The notes beneath the pieces are model-generated. The model saw only the letters and a program-made list of their open reading frames with translations. It ran no database searches and was not told the origin of the DNA. From Congeria kusceri (Eukaryota; Mollusca; Bivalvia; Myida; Dreissenidae): 64,000 bases of DNA. How positions within the stretch are numbered: the stretch's first letter is position 1; every line of letters starts with the position of its first letter. The translations under genes and the position numbers were made by a program. The stretch covers positions 44,822,343 to 44,886,342 of the forward strand of contig CM051038.1 in the NCBI GenBank assembly GCA_027627225.1, written 5' to 3'. Shown here in pieces: positions 10,925 through 20,756 of the stretch.

Positions 10925-12184
10925 GTAGTACATCCCAAGCAAAGAGAATAGTTCACTCGCGGTTGCTATTTCTAGGCGTAACTACGCGAAGGTACGCGGT
11001 GAGGTTGCTAGTAACCAACCTCCACACAGAGATAAAGCGTTCCGAGCGTAGCTCGAATTATAGCCCTGCCGGCACGAAGTTCCACGTGACCATAGTCAAA
11101 TCACATGGCGCGAATTAAAATTGGATGCTTAATGCCGGGTGAACCCATGTTGTTGTTTTTCTCGGCGATGTACATATGTCGTCTCTGAGGCGATTCACGT
11201 CTGACTCGATTTCGTTATTGCTTCACTTCACGATCATTGTAAAGAATAGCATTCCAATTCCCTGTAAGAGAGGCAAAGCCTTAACTAAATCTGGAAACAA
11301 TTGCCATTCTTCCCTCCCTTGGAATGGTGGATTGAGACATCGTCTTCGCCTGTGTTGTCATTTTGTAGCATGATATTAACATAGCAGTTGCATCACAGCA
11401 CAGACCTCAATTCTAAGACGGAGCACTAGAACAGTTTGGCTTTTTCTCTTCATACGCGGCGGTAAAGGGGTGATATTTAATTCATAAAGTTGAACAATAA
11501 CATGGTTTTAAAATTAAACTATTTCATCTAGTGAAGGTATTATTGCAATCCAATTTTAACTCCTTTCTTATGGGGCATTAACTGTTGCCAGATTTATCTC
11601 TGTAGTTAGCAAGAGACCGATTTGAAATTGTACTTCGGTAGGGAACCGATCTGAAAGTAGTTTACTCAGTATGTTACAAGTAGAATACATTGCGCATGCG
11701 TACACAATTCGATTGTTAACGCAACTGCTACGTTGCGTTGTCAATAGCATGGATGAAGTCAGTGAACGAACATATTTAATACATGAAAAGTGAAACAACG
11801 ATAAAACAAATTAAACATTAAATTAAATGCAAATGCTCTTATTACTCGCAGGTTTTTCGTTTATTTTATTTAGCTTTGTTCGGGTTATGAAACGTGTCTT
11901 TTTTGCATGAAATGTCATCATTTTCAGAGCATCGTTACGGTTAAGGGTCATAGAGTTGTCATGAATATGATGTCCGCGTTGCGATCGGGAAGCCGTGAGC
12001 TATCAGGGTGCGTTCAACTGATCCTTCTTAAAAGACACAATGTTCTGATTCTTCCCAGGAAACAGAATCGAATGTGTCCCAATAAAGCTCAATTAGCATG
12101 AGGCTTTCGACACCATTGAGCTTAAATAAATAGGATTAAATCAAGTTTTTTTTTTAAATGTTTTAGATTGTGTTTAATACTTTA
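10925..12184. other. No gene seen
   Basis: Moderately AT-rich with no convincing coding frame, splice-bounded exon or array. The open frames at 11176-11373, 11568-11798 and 11907-12101 are unsupported. Confidence 0.45.
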
Positions 12185-12540
12185 TTAAAGGGACCTGTTC
12201 ACAGTTTGTCACATTGGCAATTTTCTAAAATTTTGTCATATACACCAAAAAGAAAATAACATTATATGACGGCAACCGAAGTGACACAACTACCAAAGAA
12301 ATATTTTGGAAATATAGTGCCGTTTATGAAAAATCATCAATTGAAATGGATAAAGTTATAAAGTTTTTGCAACGCTTTTCATCGGTATTTTGGAAAACAC
12401 ACGTATCACTCACACAGCGCTAAAAATCTGTCTGTGTTTAATATTTGCTTTTGGTGAGTCCAAGTGCAAAGGTTTTTGCAGTTAAGACATCAAATGACAT
12501 TTTTCAAACATACGAAAATCTGTGAACAAGTCCCTTTAAG
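12185..12540 (-). mobile_element. TIR element, copy 1 (AAAGGGACCTGTTCACAG family)
   Basis: The ends are inverted copies of about 20 bp: TTAAAGGGACCTGTTCACAG on the left, CTGTGAACAAGTCCCTTTAA on the right. The interior, read on the - strand, matches the element at 30287-30737 over most of its length (for example TTGAAAAATGTCATT and ATACCGATGAAAAGCGTT). Most of the tRNA-like core of that copy is missing here. Confidence 0.8.
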
Positions 12541-13147
12541 CTTTGTTCGGATTATATAACACTTGTTTGCGTTTTGTGTATACAACTCGTTCATTCGCTC
12601 TATATACAAGATGCCGTATGGCTATGACAGTACCGTAAAATGCAGTGTTGACTATTTACAGTGGTTCCATTCCTGGTCCTGCGTTGACAAAACAAGTTAA
12701 GCCTGATGTTCGGGTTCAAGATGAACTTGAGCCAGATATTTCAGGATCAGGCTCAAACATGGCGTTCACAAAACAAATCTGGAACAATGTTTGTCAATTA
12801 CATATAAAACAAACGGTGAATATTGAATATTGCGTACATTTGCTGTATAATGATTTTAATCAAACACTAAAATCAATTCGTGCTATTTAATCTAAAAAAG
12901 TGGTCAATTCAAAGTAAAATATTTTTAAGATTCTGCTGAGGTAAGCTAGAAGATTAATATCAGTTAAGACTGATCTTAGTCATTTGGTTAATCCATTGTG
13001 AACACGGGGTCAGGTATATGTGCGACACGAAAAGCAAAACTCTGCTTGTTTGTTTACCTTGACATTTAAGTGTGTAAGGTCGTTCCACGTTATCACTATT
13101 GTCAAACCGCTAGTGTACGGGTTGTAACTGTTTATTCCTCATAAACC

Positions 13148-13155
13148 TATAAAAG
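13148..13155 (+). promoter_or_regulatory. TATA box (TATAAAAG)
   Basis: A consensus TATA box 126 bases upstream of the ATG at 13274. A start site about 30 bases downstream would give a 5' UTR of roughly 90-95 bases. I see no other strong core promoter element. Confidence 0.55.
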
Positions 13156-13273
13156 GCACAACCATCTTAGTATTTCTTATTCTTAGACGGCGTTTGCAAG
13201 AACATTTTCAGGAAACCCACTACTGTCTATGTTCTAAGCATTGTATTCGAACTAAAATTATTCTGATTAAAAC

Positions 13274-13845
13274 ATGAGTCGAGAACGAATATCAAACGAC
13301 AGATCAAGGCGAAGAATCTGTTTGTCAGCCAGCGATTTACTGAAGTTTGCCACAGAAATGAAGGCAAGTCACATCACATTCCCGAAGATCAACGTTACGA
13401 CATACTTCGCGAACGTTCGAGCAAAGGCGAAGATATCTAATCCATCTAGACGTAGTTCTATCGACTGCGAAGAGGACTTGTCGTGGTATTTCTACGATGA
13501 GAAGAAAGAAGCCAAAAGCCGAAAATCTAAAATTGCGAATATCTTCAAAGTTTGCAAGAAGATTAAAGCAGCGAGTGTCATGCGCAAGTCTGTCACAAAA
13601 GGCCAAAGAACAAACTGCAACAGGGTCGTAAATTCAAGGTAATGGATAAGATGTTTGCGACTACTTCGGTGAAGGTATCGACGCAATTCAGCTCCTCGAC
13701 TGACAATGTAGGCGCCATCGATCATGATGACGTGACGTTTGAATCCGGAGCTGCTAAAAGGAAAAATGTTCCAGAAGGGTCTCATACAATGTGGGGCAGG
13801 TTTACATCTTGTTTGAGAACATCACACACCGATTCCCAGCAATAA
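13274..13845 (+). CDS. Unrecognised basic protein, paralogue of the sequence at 2-539; possibly frameshifted
   Basis: The ATG at 13274 has A at -3. The first frame encodes 122 residues and stops at 13640-13642. A second frame begins with an ATG that overlaps that stop by one base (TAATG) and runs to 13845. The first frame carries the module seen at the window start: SASDLLKFATEMKA, TFPKINVTTYFANV, then EEDLSWYF and a basic stretch RKSKIANIFKVCKKIKA. Upstream of the overlap, the second frame reads NKLQQGRKF. This resembles NNLKQGLKL at the same point of the paralogue, so a one-base frame break near 13580-13600 is likely. The product would be basic and has no signal peptide or membrane helix. 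With the TATA box and an AATAAA at 14091 it looks like a single-exon transcription unit of about 0.9 kb. Function unknown. Confidence 0.45.
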
Positions 13846-14090
13846 TTACGTGTATCGGCGTTACGCGTTATACAATAACACATGCTGATAATATAACGTG
13901 TTATATAGCGTTGCTGCCATGTGTAATGTATTCTATGATAACTAATAATGCATACCATGAAAAGTGTTTCAGGAGTATGTCCTTTGTTTCCAGCAACATA
14001 TTCTTGTGTTTCTAGAAAATGAATCATTTAATTAAAATGTATGTATTTCTTTATTTACAATATGCTATCATAATGACATTCTACATTGTC

Positions 14091-14096
14091 AATAAA
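14091..14096 (+). terminator. Possible polyA signal AATAAA
   Basis: First AATAAA after the 13274-13845 coding stretch. It is consistent with a transcript ending near 14110 but not proven. Confidence 0.35.
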
Positions 14097-14101
14097 TGCG
14101 A

Positions 14102-14536
14102 CTAACATTTCTTTGTATTGTGTTTTATGTTCCCTATTGCATTTCAGTTATGCCAAACACAAATTGTTTATTATATAACTATAAGGTTTCATTAAATACA
14201 AAACACATCTGGTGTTCCAACAAGTATGGTAATTTATCAGATAAGGTAAGAACACAACAATTCAAATTTCAACAACTAGCGCGTTGATTCCTCCAAGGGC
14301 GTAGGCATAACTGATGGATGATTAACCAGGAACCAATGCCACGCGCTACCACCAATAACAGCTAAACTCGCTTCTGTTGAAAGCATGGTTAAGCATAACT
14401 GAAAATAAATACTCATAAGAAACCAGATAATATGTTTTGGTTTTTAATTAAACACTCTTAGATATAAGTGTGACCATCTTTCGACGACTCAGCGGATGTT
14501 AATAATGGTTTCTCTCCTGGTAATGTCTCTGGAGTA
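14102..14536. other. No gene seen
   Basis: AT-rich, with one short open frame (14096-14287) without motifs. Confidence 0.4.
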
Positions 14537-14582
14537 TCGTTATACTTATATAAAACCAAACATACGAGGGAAGATCCAGAAT
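14537..14582. repeat. Direct repeat bracketing the mariner remnant, left copy
   Basis: TCGTTATACTTATAT followed by AAACCAAACATACGAGG matches 15746-15791 in the same orientation, with few changes. ACGAGGG followed by CCAGAA is typical of mariner ends, but a mariner should have inverted, not direct, ends. Confidence 0.7.
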
Positions 14583-14950
14583 TTCCCGTAATTTATTAAA
14601 AAATCTTATAATAATTATGTTGTCTTCTTTGAATTATATCTTTGTTAAGCTCAATGTTTTAGTTGTTTCAGCTAGAAATATTATTCCTTTGCAATCGTCC
14701 AGTACCGTTATAGTTAGCCTTTAATAACCATGGTAACGCTTAAGCGGCGCAGTCCACAAAACACGACATATAAGTCGATTTATAAAACGCCTAAATGCGT
14801 GCAAAAAAATAACGCAGATTGGCAAAAGTTCGGTAGAACGTAATGTATCACCAGAATGACGTCGTACTCAAATTTGACGTCATTAGATCGTTGGATGCCA
14901 ATGTAAACAAATTTCAACGCTCCGTAGTCGCAAAGTTGAAAACTCGCAAA

Positions 14951-15711
14951 ATGTAGTCATCAGAACGTATGGAAATCCGAGCTATCATTAAGTTTTGTAA
15001 GCAGCTCGGAAAATCACCTCCGGAGACATTTAATATGTTTAAAGAAACTCCACACAAGACAGCCTTGAGTCAGACGACAGTTTTTGAGTGGCACAGGCGA
15101 TTTTCAGACGGTCGGACCAGCCTTATAGATGATGCGGGTCGTGGGCGGTGTAAGAAAATGCGTAAGACGCTGACGTCTTTCGTCGCCGAGAGGCTACAAA
15201 AAGACAGACGGGCTACCGTGCGCGGTCTAGCCCAAATGTTTTTGTAATCTGTTTTACATTTAATTTTATATTGCACCATTTTCAATTATATAATTTAATA
15301 AACTACATGTAATTAAATACGTTTACATTGCAATATATGAAGAAAGTTTATTTATTCATGTTAGGTTCTTTGACGTGACCCGGTGTCCAGATGGAGCATT
15401 TTATATTGCATATGGACAATGCTTCGTCACATACTGCAGCGGCTACACAGTTGGACATCGGCATCATCGACTTTGGGACGGTCACACACCCGCCGTATTC
15501 CCCGGATTTGGGCCCGTTCGATTTCGGGATTTTCCCCACGATTAAACGGCACTTAAAGGGTCGCCGGTTCGAGCCGCTAGCACAGATACGGAGAGCGAGA
15601 TCTGAAATTGTCCAACAGTACGACTCATCATGGTATCAGAACATCTTCACCCAGTGGGTACATAGACACCGACGTTGTATCGAGTGAGGCGGCGAATACT
15701 TTGAGAAACTC
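14951..15711 (+). pseudogene. Mariner-family transposase, internally deleted
   Basis: The N-terminal part (14969-15247) is the mariner helix-turn-helix region: MEIRAIIKFCKQLGKSPPE, then TVFEWHRRFSDGR and DDAGRGR. An upstream ATG at 14951 is followed directly by an in-frame TAG. After a stop at 15245-15247 come about 145 bases of AT-rich filler. The C-terminal catalytic part (15391-15687) has HMDNASSHTA, which holds the second catalytic Asp, and PPYSPDLGPFDFGIFPTIK, which holds the third Asp of a DD34D site. The region with the first Asp is missing. A TGA at 15685-15687 interrupts the usual ending, which resumes as GGEYFEKL. The copy cannot encode an active enzyme. Confidence 0.9.
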
Positions 15712-15745
15712 TGAATGTTTTCTGACGTCAAAATAAATGACGCCG

Positions 15746-15791
15746 TCGTTATACTTATATCAAACCAAACATACGAGGTCAGATGCAGAAC
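15746..15791. repeat. Direct repeat bracketing the mariner remnant, right copy
   Basis: Second copy of 14537-14582 in the same orientation. It may be the left end of another, truncated mariner copy. Confidence 0.65.
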
Positions 15792-15827
15792 GCCGCAGTA
15801 AGAGTAAATTGTATCTTATAATTTTGC

Positions 15828-16045
15828 CCCCAATCGAAGATGGCGGGGTATATTGGTTTGGTAATGTCGGTGGGTCGGTCGGTCGGTCGGTAGACCACTT
15901 TCGTTTCCGCTCTCCAACAATTTTCAACCGATCTTCACCAAACTTCATGAAAATTTTTGTGGAAAAAATATCTTTATCTTCATATAACTTTATATTTTAA
16001 GGATTGCTTTAACCTAGAGGGCGCATGCCTGTTTTACAAACAGCT
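15828..16045. repeat. Interspersed repeat with (GGTC)n core
   Basis: Begins with AATCGAAGATGGCGGGGTAT, contains a GGTCGGTCGGTCGGTCGG run, then CCGATCTTCACCAAACTTCA, and ends with an AACAGCTCTTGT segment. I recall this arrangement as a dispersed repeat in bivalves; that is unverified. Confidence 0.5.
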
Positions 16046-16929
16046 CTTGTAAAAGTTAATGATACAATATACCAAGTTGGGTCTTGGCCCCTTTAATTCT
16101 TCGATTAACATTTTGCATGTCTGGGGTGAGTCATTTGATAAAAAAACATACTGATGAATGACATGTTACGGTCCTATGGCATGATATCTTGTAGTGTGAT
16201 CCAATTCTGAACTGTAAGAAATGTAACCCATCCCCGGAAAAAGAAATGCCCGTGTGTACACTGTAGATAAAGATTCATTGATAACATGAAACCCCACTTC
16301 TGTTTGATATCAGGATTGATGAAGAAGGGAAAGTATATTCTGATAAATGTACTCTTATCAAGTGTGACAACCATTTGTTTAAGCATGAGTGTTTAGAATG
16401 TGTGGATTCAATTCTTTTTAAAATTACATTGAAATTAAATCTATCTCGTATTATTCTTCACGAGTGTTCTATCAAAGATAAAAAAAAACTTAAAAAATTA
16501 TATTTTTTATCAATGAGCCTAACTGGTGACATACATTAATGCAATTTTCTGCTAAAATTTTCAACTTTTCATAGGAGTGTTATGAACACCAATCCATAAC
16601 GATTGCAGATTCAGGTGTGACCAGAATTAATATTGAAATTAACCTTTGTATCTGAGGCCGTTTGAGTGATATAGTACTGGATGTATAAACTGTGTTTATG
16701 TATATTTTAAGGAATGCTTTTCGTTAAATATAGCCATGTTAACAATGTATTTTTATTTATTTATGCAAAGCCATGCTTCTCTTTCTACATGATATAACAG
16801 TGTTCATTGTTATGCTTATTTTGATTCCCCATCCACTGCAGATACAAACATGATTACCTGAACAAATTAATTCATTTCTGACTTTATGTCTCCATTATTG
16901 CAATTTATTTCAGAAATAATTTTTGAGTT
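16046..16929 (+). other. No definite gene; Cys/His-rich open frames
   Basis: Between 16190 and 16545, + strand frames without an ATG read like decayed zinc-binding protein: NCKKCNPSPEKEMPVC, and further on EEGKVYSDKCTLIKC, DNHLFKHECLEC. They are interrupted by stops and lack splice sites I can trust. The rest is AT-rich. Confidence 0.25.
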
Positions 16930-17227
16930 ATCGTTGTTTATTGGGCAATAAACAATGATTTGGAGTTCTGATGCGTAGGAATTAAATCATGACGGTATTA
17001 GCCGCGCATGATTAATATCCAGGCATCAGAATGACAAAGAGTTGTTTATTGGCCAATAAACAGCGATTATGCGAAACTTATTTAGATTCTAACATGATTT
17101 GTAATGAGAACTATTATACTACGCTCCGCTCAGAATTGGGACTACTTTTTGCGTTGTTTATTGGATAATTGAACAATGATGATTTTGTTCTTTGTCTATA
17201 GAAAATTATCAAAAATCTTGTTAGAAT
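16930..17227 (+). repeat. Interspersed repeat A, copy 1
   Basis: About 300 bp shared with 62500-62820 in the same orientation. It contains near-perfect short palindromes (TTGTTTATTGGCCAATAAAC) and an internal inverted pair TTCTGATGCG / CATCAGAA. No coding frame. Confidence 0.85.
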
Positions 17228-17586
17228 AAGTTATTATTATTTTAAATGCCTCTGCAAGTAATACTATCCAAGCTATATAAACCTTTTGAATGCATATATG
17301 AACTTTTTTTGCTCTGATGCATATAATATTATGTGCACTTAACCTTCTTAAAAAATAGTTATTTATGGATATGACGATCTTAACTTATCACTGCAAGTGT
17401 TAAAAATTCTGTTCGTATACCACTTAATAATAGTAAATGTGCTTGATTTATTTAGTTGCATACATTTATCTCTAAGAACCACGTGTCAAGTGCTTCCTTC
17501 AGAGTTACACATTTAGTTACAAACAATTAGAACAATAACATGCTCTTTTTGTACCAGCCTCAACAGTTTATCTTTAAATTGCTGAT

Positions 17587-17664
17587 AAACCTTTGAACCT
17601 TAAACCTTTGAACCTTAAACCTTTGAATCTTAAACCTTTGAACCTTAAACCTTTGAACCTTAAA
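17587..17664. repeat. 15-bp tandem repeat (AAACCTTTGAACCTT), five copies
   Basis: Five head-to-tail units with one substitution (GAATCTT). The unit length rules out a telomeric repeat. Confidence 0.92.
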
Positions 17665-17687
17665 TGGCTCTGTAACCAACGAGAAAT

Positions 17688-18195
17688 CTCCAGTCTGACG
17701 CTTCTATATTATCCGCTGACTGGGTCTGATGACTTCGCATTAGGGGTCCCTTTCCATTAGGGGTCCCTTTCAGATGACCTCTTCAGAAGCCAATCAAATA
17801 TTTCCCTTCAAATGTTGTGGTATCACTTTATTGACGTTATAAATATATGTTTATGTATGTGAACCTATATGCTATTGACCGATGCATTGTATTTATTTGA
17901 TAGCTGTGTATCAATGTATATACATGGGCATAATGCCTAAAGTATTAGAAATAAACTATCAAACTATATAAAAAACCACAAAAACTATGCACGAAATTAA
18001 ATTGAACTGGATATTTAGTCGCCTAAGGTACCACTCACTGTTCATTGTTATCCGCGTCAAGATTATCTGTAAAATGATTTATTCCCGAGGATAAGCTGGA
18101 AATGCATTACTTGTCAAAAACCGTGGCTGTGCAAAACACAATTTCATTGGGCGCAGCAGGTCTGATATTTTATTGTTCGGAAGGTCATTTAAACG
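17688..18195 (+). repeat. Interspersed repeat B, copy 1
   Basis: Matches the reverse complement of 61285-61640 in several blocks: TCTCCAGTCTGACGCT, CTATATTATCCGCT, TCGCCTAAGGTACCACT, GGGCGCAGCAGG and TTTATTGTTCGGAAGGTC. This copy has extra sequence near its centre. Confidence 0.85.
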
Positions 18196-18400
18196 TGACG
18201 CATGTGCGTAAAGTGTTGTCCCGGATTAGCCTGTGCAGTCCGCTTTTATGGTATTATCTGTTTCAAGGAAGGCTGTTCTAAACATAAATCCACTGAAGGC
18301 GGAAAGTGCCGTCCCGGATTAGCCTGTGCGGACTGCACAGGCTAATCCGGGACGACACTTTACGCACATGCATTAAGCCCGGGTTTCCCACGACACGCCT
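18196..18400 (+). repeat. Hairpin repeat C, copy 1
   Basis: Contains a perfect 19-bp stem with a 5-base loop at 18311-18353 (arm GTCCCGGATTAGCCTGTGC). A half copy of the same stem lies near 18220, where only the left arm is retained. The 3' end is GCATTAAGCCCGGG, then CCCACGACACGCCTCAT. A second copy is at 61975-62165. Confidence 0.9.
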
Positions 18401-19680
18401 CATATGTACAAAAAGACTTACAAACATCATCGGATAATCATCTTTCCTTAAATGCATTCAATTCGTGTTGTCCGCTCCAATCCAAATGTCAACAAGACCG
18501 TGGTGTTCAACCATCAAAACGCTGAAAGCATGAAAAGACTGTAGGAGAGAAACGAAACTAAAAATAATTAAAGATGGACTGTCGGATGTTTATAGAATTA
18601 GGTCATGTCTCTTTCGTTACCCACTAATAAAATGCCGTTTTATGTAACATAAATAAACGAAAACATCGAGAAAAACTATTTCTCTTATCTAATAATGCAA
18701 ATATGTATTTTCTGTCGATAAAGACCCGTTAATCATACAGCACGGCTACATTCGGTTTTATATGAGAAAATAAGGACTACGCATGCATCATCAACCGAAC
18801 TGACTCGCTGTGAAGCTAAGTATTATTTTAATTTTAAATAACACTCTTAATTAATACGCATTTCTGAACAAAGGTTATTCTCAACATGTATTATAATATT
18901 ATTTTAAAAATATACTGACATCATTAGAATCAATGGATGGTTTTACATTATAACCTTTGTACACAATCGTATAATCCCTCTTAATTAAAGAATGAGTGTA
19001 TTTGTTTACATATAACATATATTTGATAAGTCACATTTTATAATGTCATTTTTTACAAAAGAATTCTCGATACCAAAATACCAATTATATAAATTAAGAA
19101 CATTAAAGTATTTTCCAGATCACATTGACTATACTTTGTCTGATTGTCGATTACTTTTGTTATTAAGAAGCAACAAGAGCTGTTGATTTTTCGTCACGGT
19201 GATTCATTGAATGTAAAAAAGCAAGATACATTGTTTATAACAAACCATATTTTGTGTACATTGAAAACAATCACGCAAGTTTACTGTGTTGTGTTCACAA
19301 CTGTAGATATGACCTCCACACGCTGTGAAACCAGTCTTTGTATAAAATAATAAAGCCAAAACAAGGCATGTATTGCTTTAGACCCGTCTTTCACAAGATA
19401 AAGCAAACAAGTCTACGTGTGCATGTCCAACGTGACCTAGCCATACTCCAAGCTATTTTGGGGAGCGTGAAGGAGACACTATAAACTTACTGGCTGCATG
19501 TGTGTGTATTTCGAAATTATGAGGTCCTTCCACGCCGAAGCTGCATTATCTGATATCCCAGCACCCCTGCCTAATTACTTTCAGAGACACATCGAAAGTT
19601 GGGGCGAATTTTGAATCATAGCTGCAATTTCCAGCTATTTATGTTTAACTGAAATAATTTTTAAATTTGGTGTGGTCTTG
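18401..19680. other. No gene seen
   Basis: AT-rich, no array or inverted repeat noticed. The open frame at 19144-19350 has no motif. Confidence 0.45.
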
Positions 19681-19822
19681 TGCCGTGGGGGGAAACCGGA
19701 GTACCCGGAGGAAACAACACGTGTATGGTATGGTGACCACCAACCAAACTCACAGCGCCGAATAGGACGCGAACCCAGGCAGCCTAGATAAAAAGCGCGT
19801 GTTCCAACCACTGCGCCTTTGG
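19681..19822 (-). mobile_element. tRNA-derived SINE, 5' part
   Basis: On the - strand it begins with an A box (GGCGCAGTGGTTGGAACACG) and a B box-like TGGGTTCGCGTCC, then runs to CTCCGGGTACTCCGGTTTCC, a segment shared by many invertebrate tRNA SINEs. Stems are degenerate. No duplication seen. Confidence 0.7.
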
Positions 19823-20217
19823 CTGCATGTTTTATGTGTACAGTTCTGTGTGTACGATCATGTGTGAGTGAAGTTTGATAGGTGTGATAGGTGTTCTATA
19901 TAAAATCAATTATCTTTATGGATTGTGAGTGTTTACTATCCTAATTGATTCTGAGCACATTTTAACGTAACCACCATGTCAAGCTATCAGTTGGCTAACA
20001 TCCCTTTCATCAGCAGGAAACCCAGCACATTATCATGATTTTCTCCAACAACTTTAGTCATATATACTTAATTGTATAAATAAATGTCAATGAAGACATA
20101 TACTTTGTTATGCTTTTTTTTTCCACCATAACAAGCTATCAAATAAACGTACAGGTACCTCTTACTAACACGAAACCCAGCACATTCTCACCTACAACTT
20201 AAGTCACATATACTTCA

Positions 20218-20756
20218 TTGTATTATATACCTATAGATAATCTGACTCGAATACTGGTGTATGTTGGGTATAAAATACAATAGGCCAGATAGAATTCCCG
20301 TATTTCACACTGTGAAATAAAAATCCATATTTAACGGCTGGAAAAACCAAACTATATTTACGTTCGTAGAGTATCGTATATTTCCGTAACGTTCCGAGCG
20401 ACATCGGGTAACACCCCGTTCTATTTCTAGACACGAAGACGGCGTTACAACATGTTCATTTGAATTGAATGACGTCATAGGTGTACATGACATGTATTCA
20501 TGCGTGTTCTTTAGCAACAGATTATTATCAGTTTGTTTAGATTTAATAATTATTTGTTTCGCCGGTGTGTTTGGATCTTAAGGAGTTATCGGTATATAAT
20601 AAATGGAATACTACATGATTGTGTTGTTCCAATGGGTTGTATCGCACTCGTTGATTGTGTAAAGTTGTATCCACTCGGCCTCCAGGCTCGTGGAATAAAG
20701 CGTTAAACAAACAACTCGAGCGATACAAGCCACAGGAACACCACAGTCATGTAATA
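20218..20756 (+). mobile_element. Interspersed element X-Y, copy 1
   Basis: The X part (20218-20520) and Y part (20609-20756) match 46385-46085 and 46058-45952 on the other strand, in the same order. Y has inverted ends: GGGTTGTATCGC near 20634 and GCGATACAAGCC near 20719, flanked by ATTGTGTTGTTCC / GGAACACCACAGT. Non-coding. Confidence 0.8.

Noticed and set aside
12667..13016. Possible MITE upstream of the 13274 gene
   Set aside because: The supposed ends match over only about 14 of 19 bases and the inner arms do not align.
17587..17664. Telomere-like repeat (AAACCTTTGAACCTT)
   Set aside because: The unit is 15 bp and is not the TTAGGG type expected in molluscs; only five copies.
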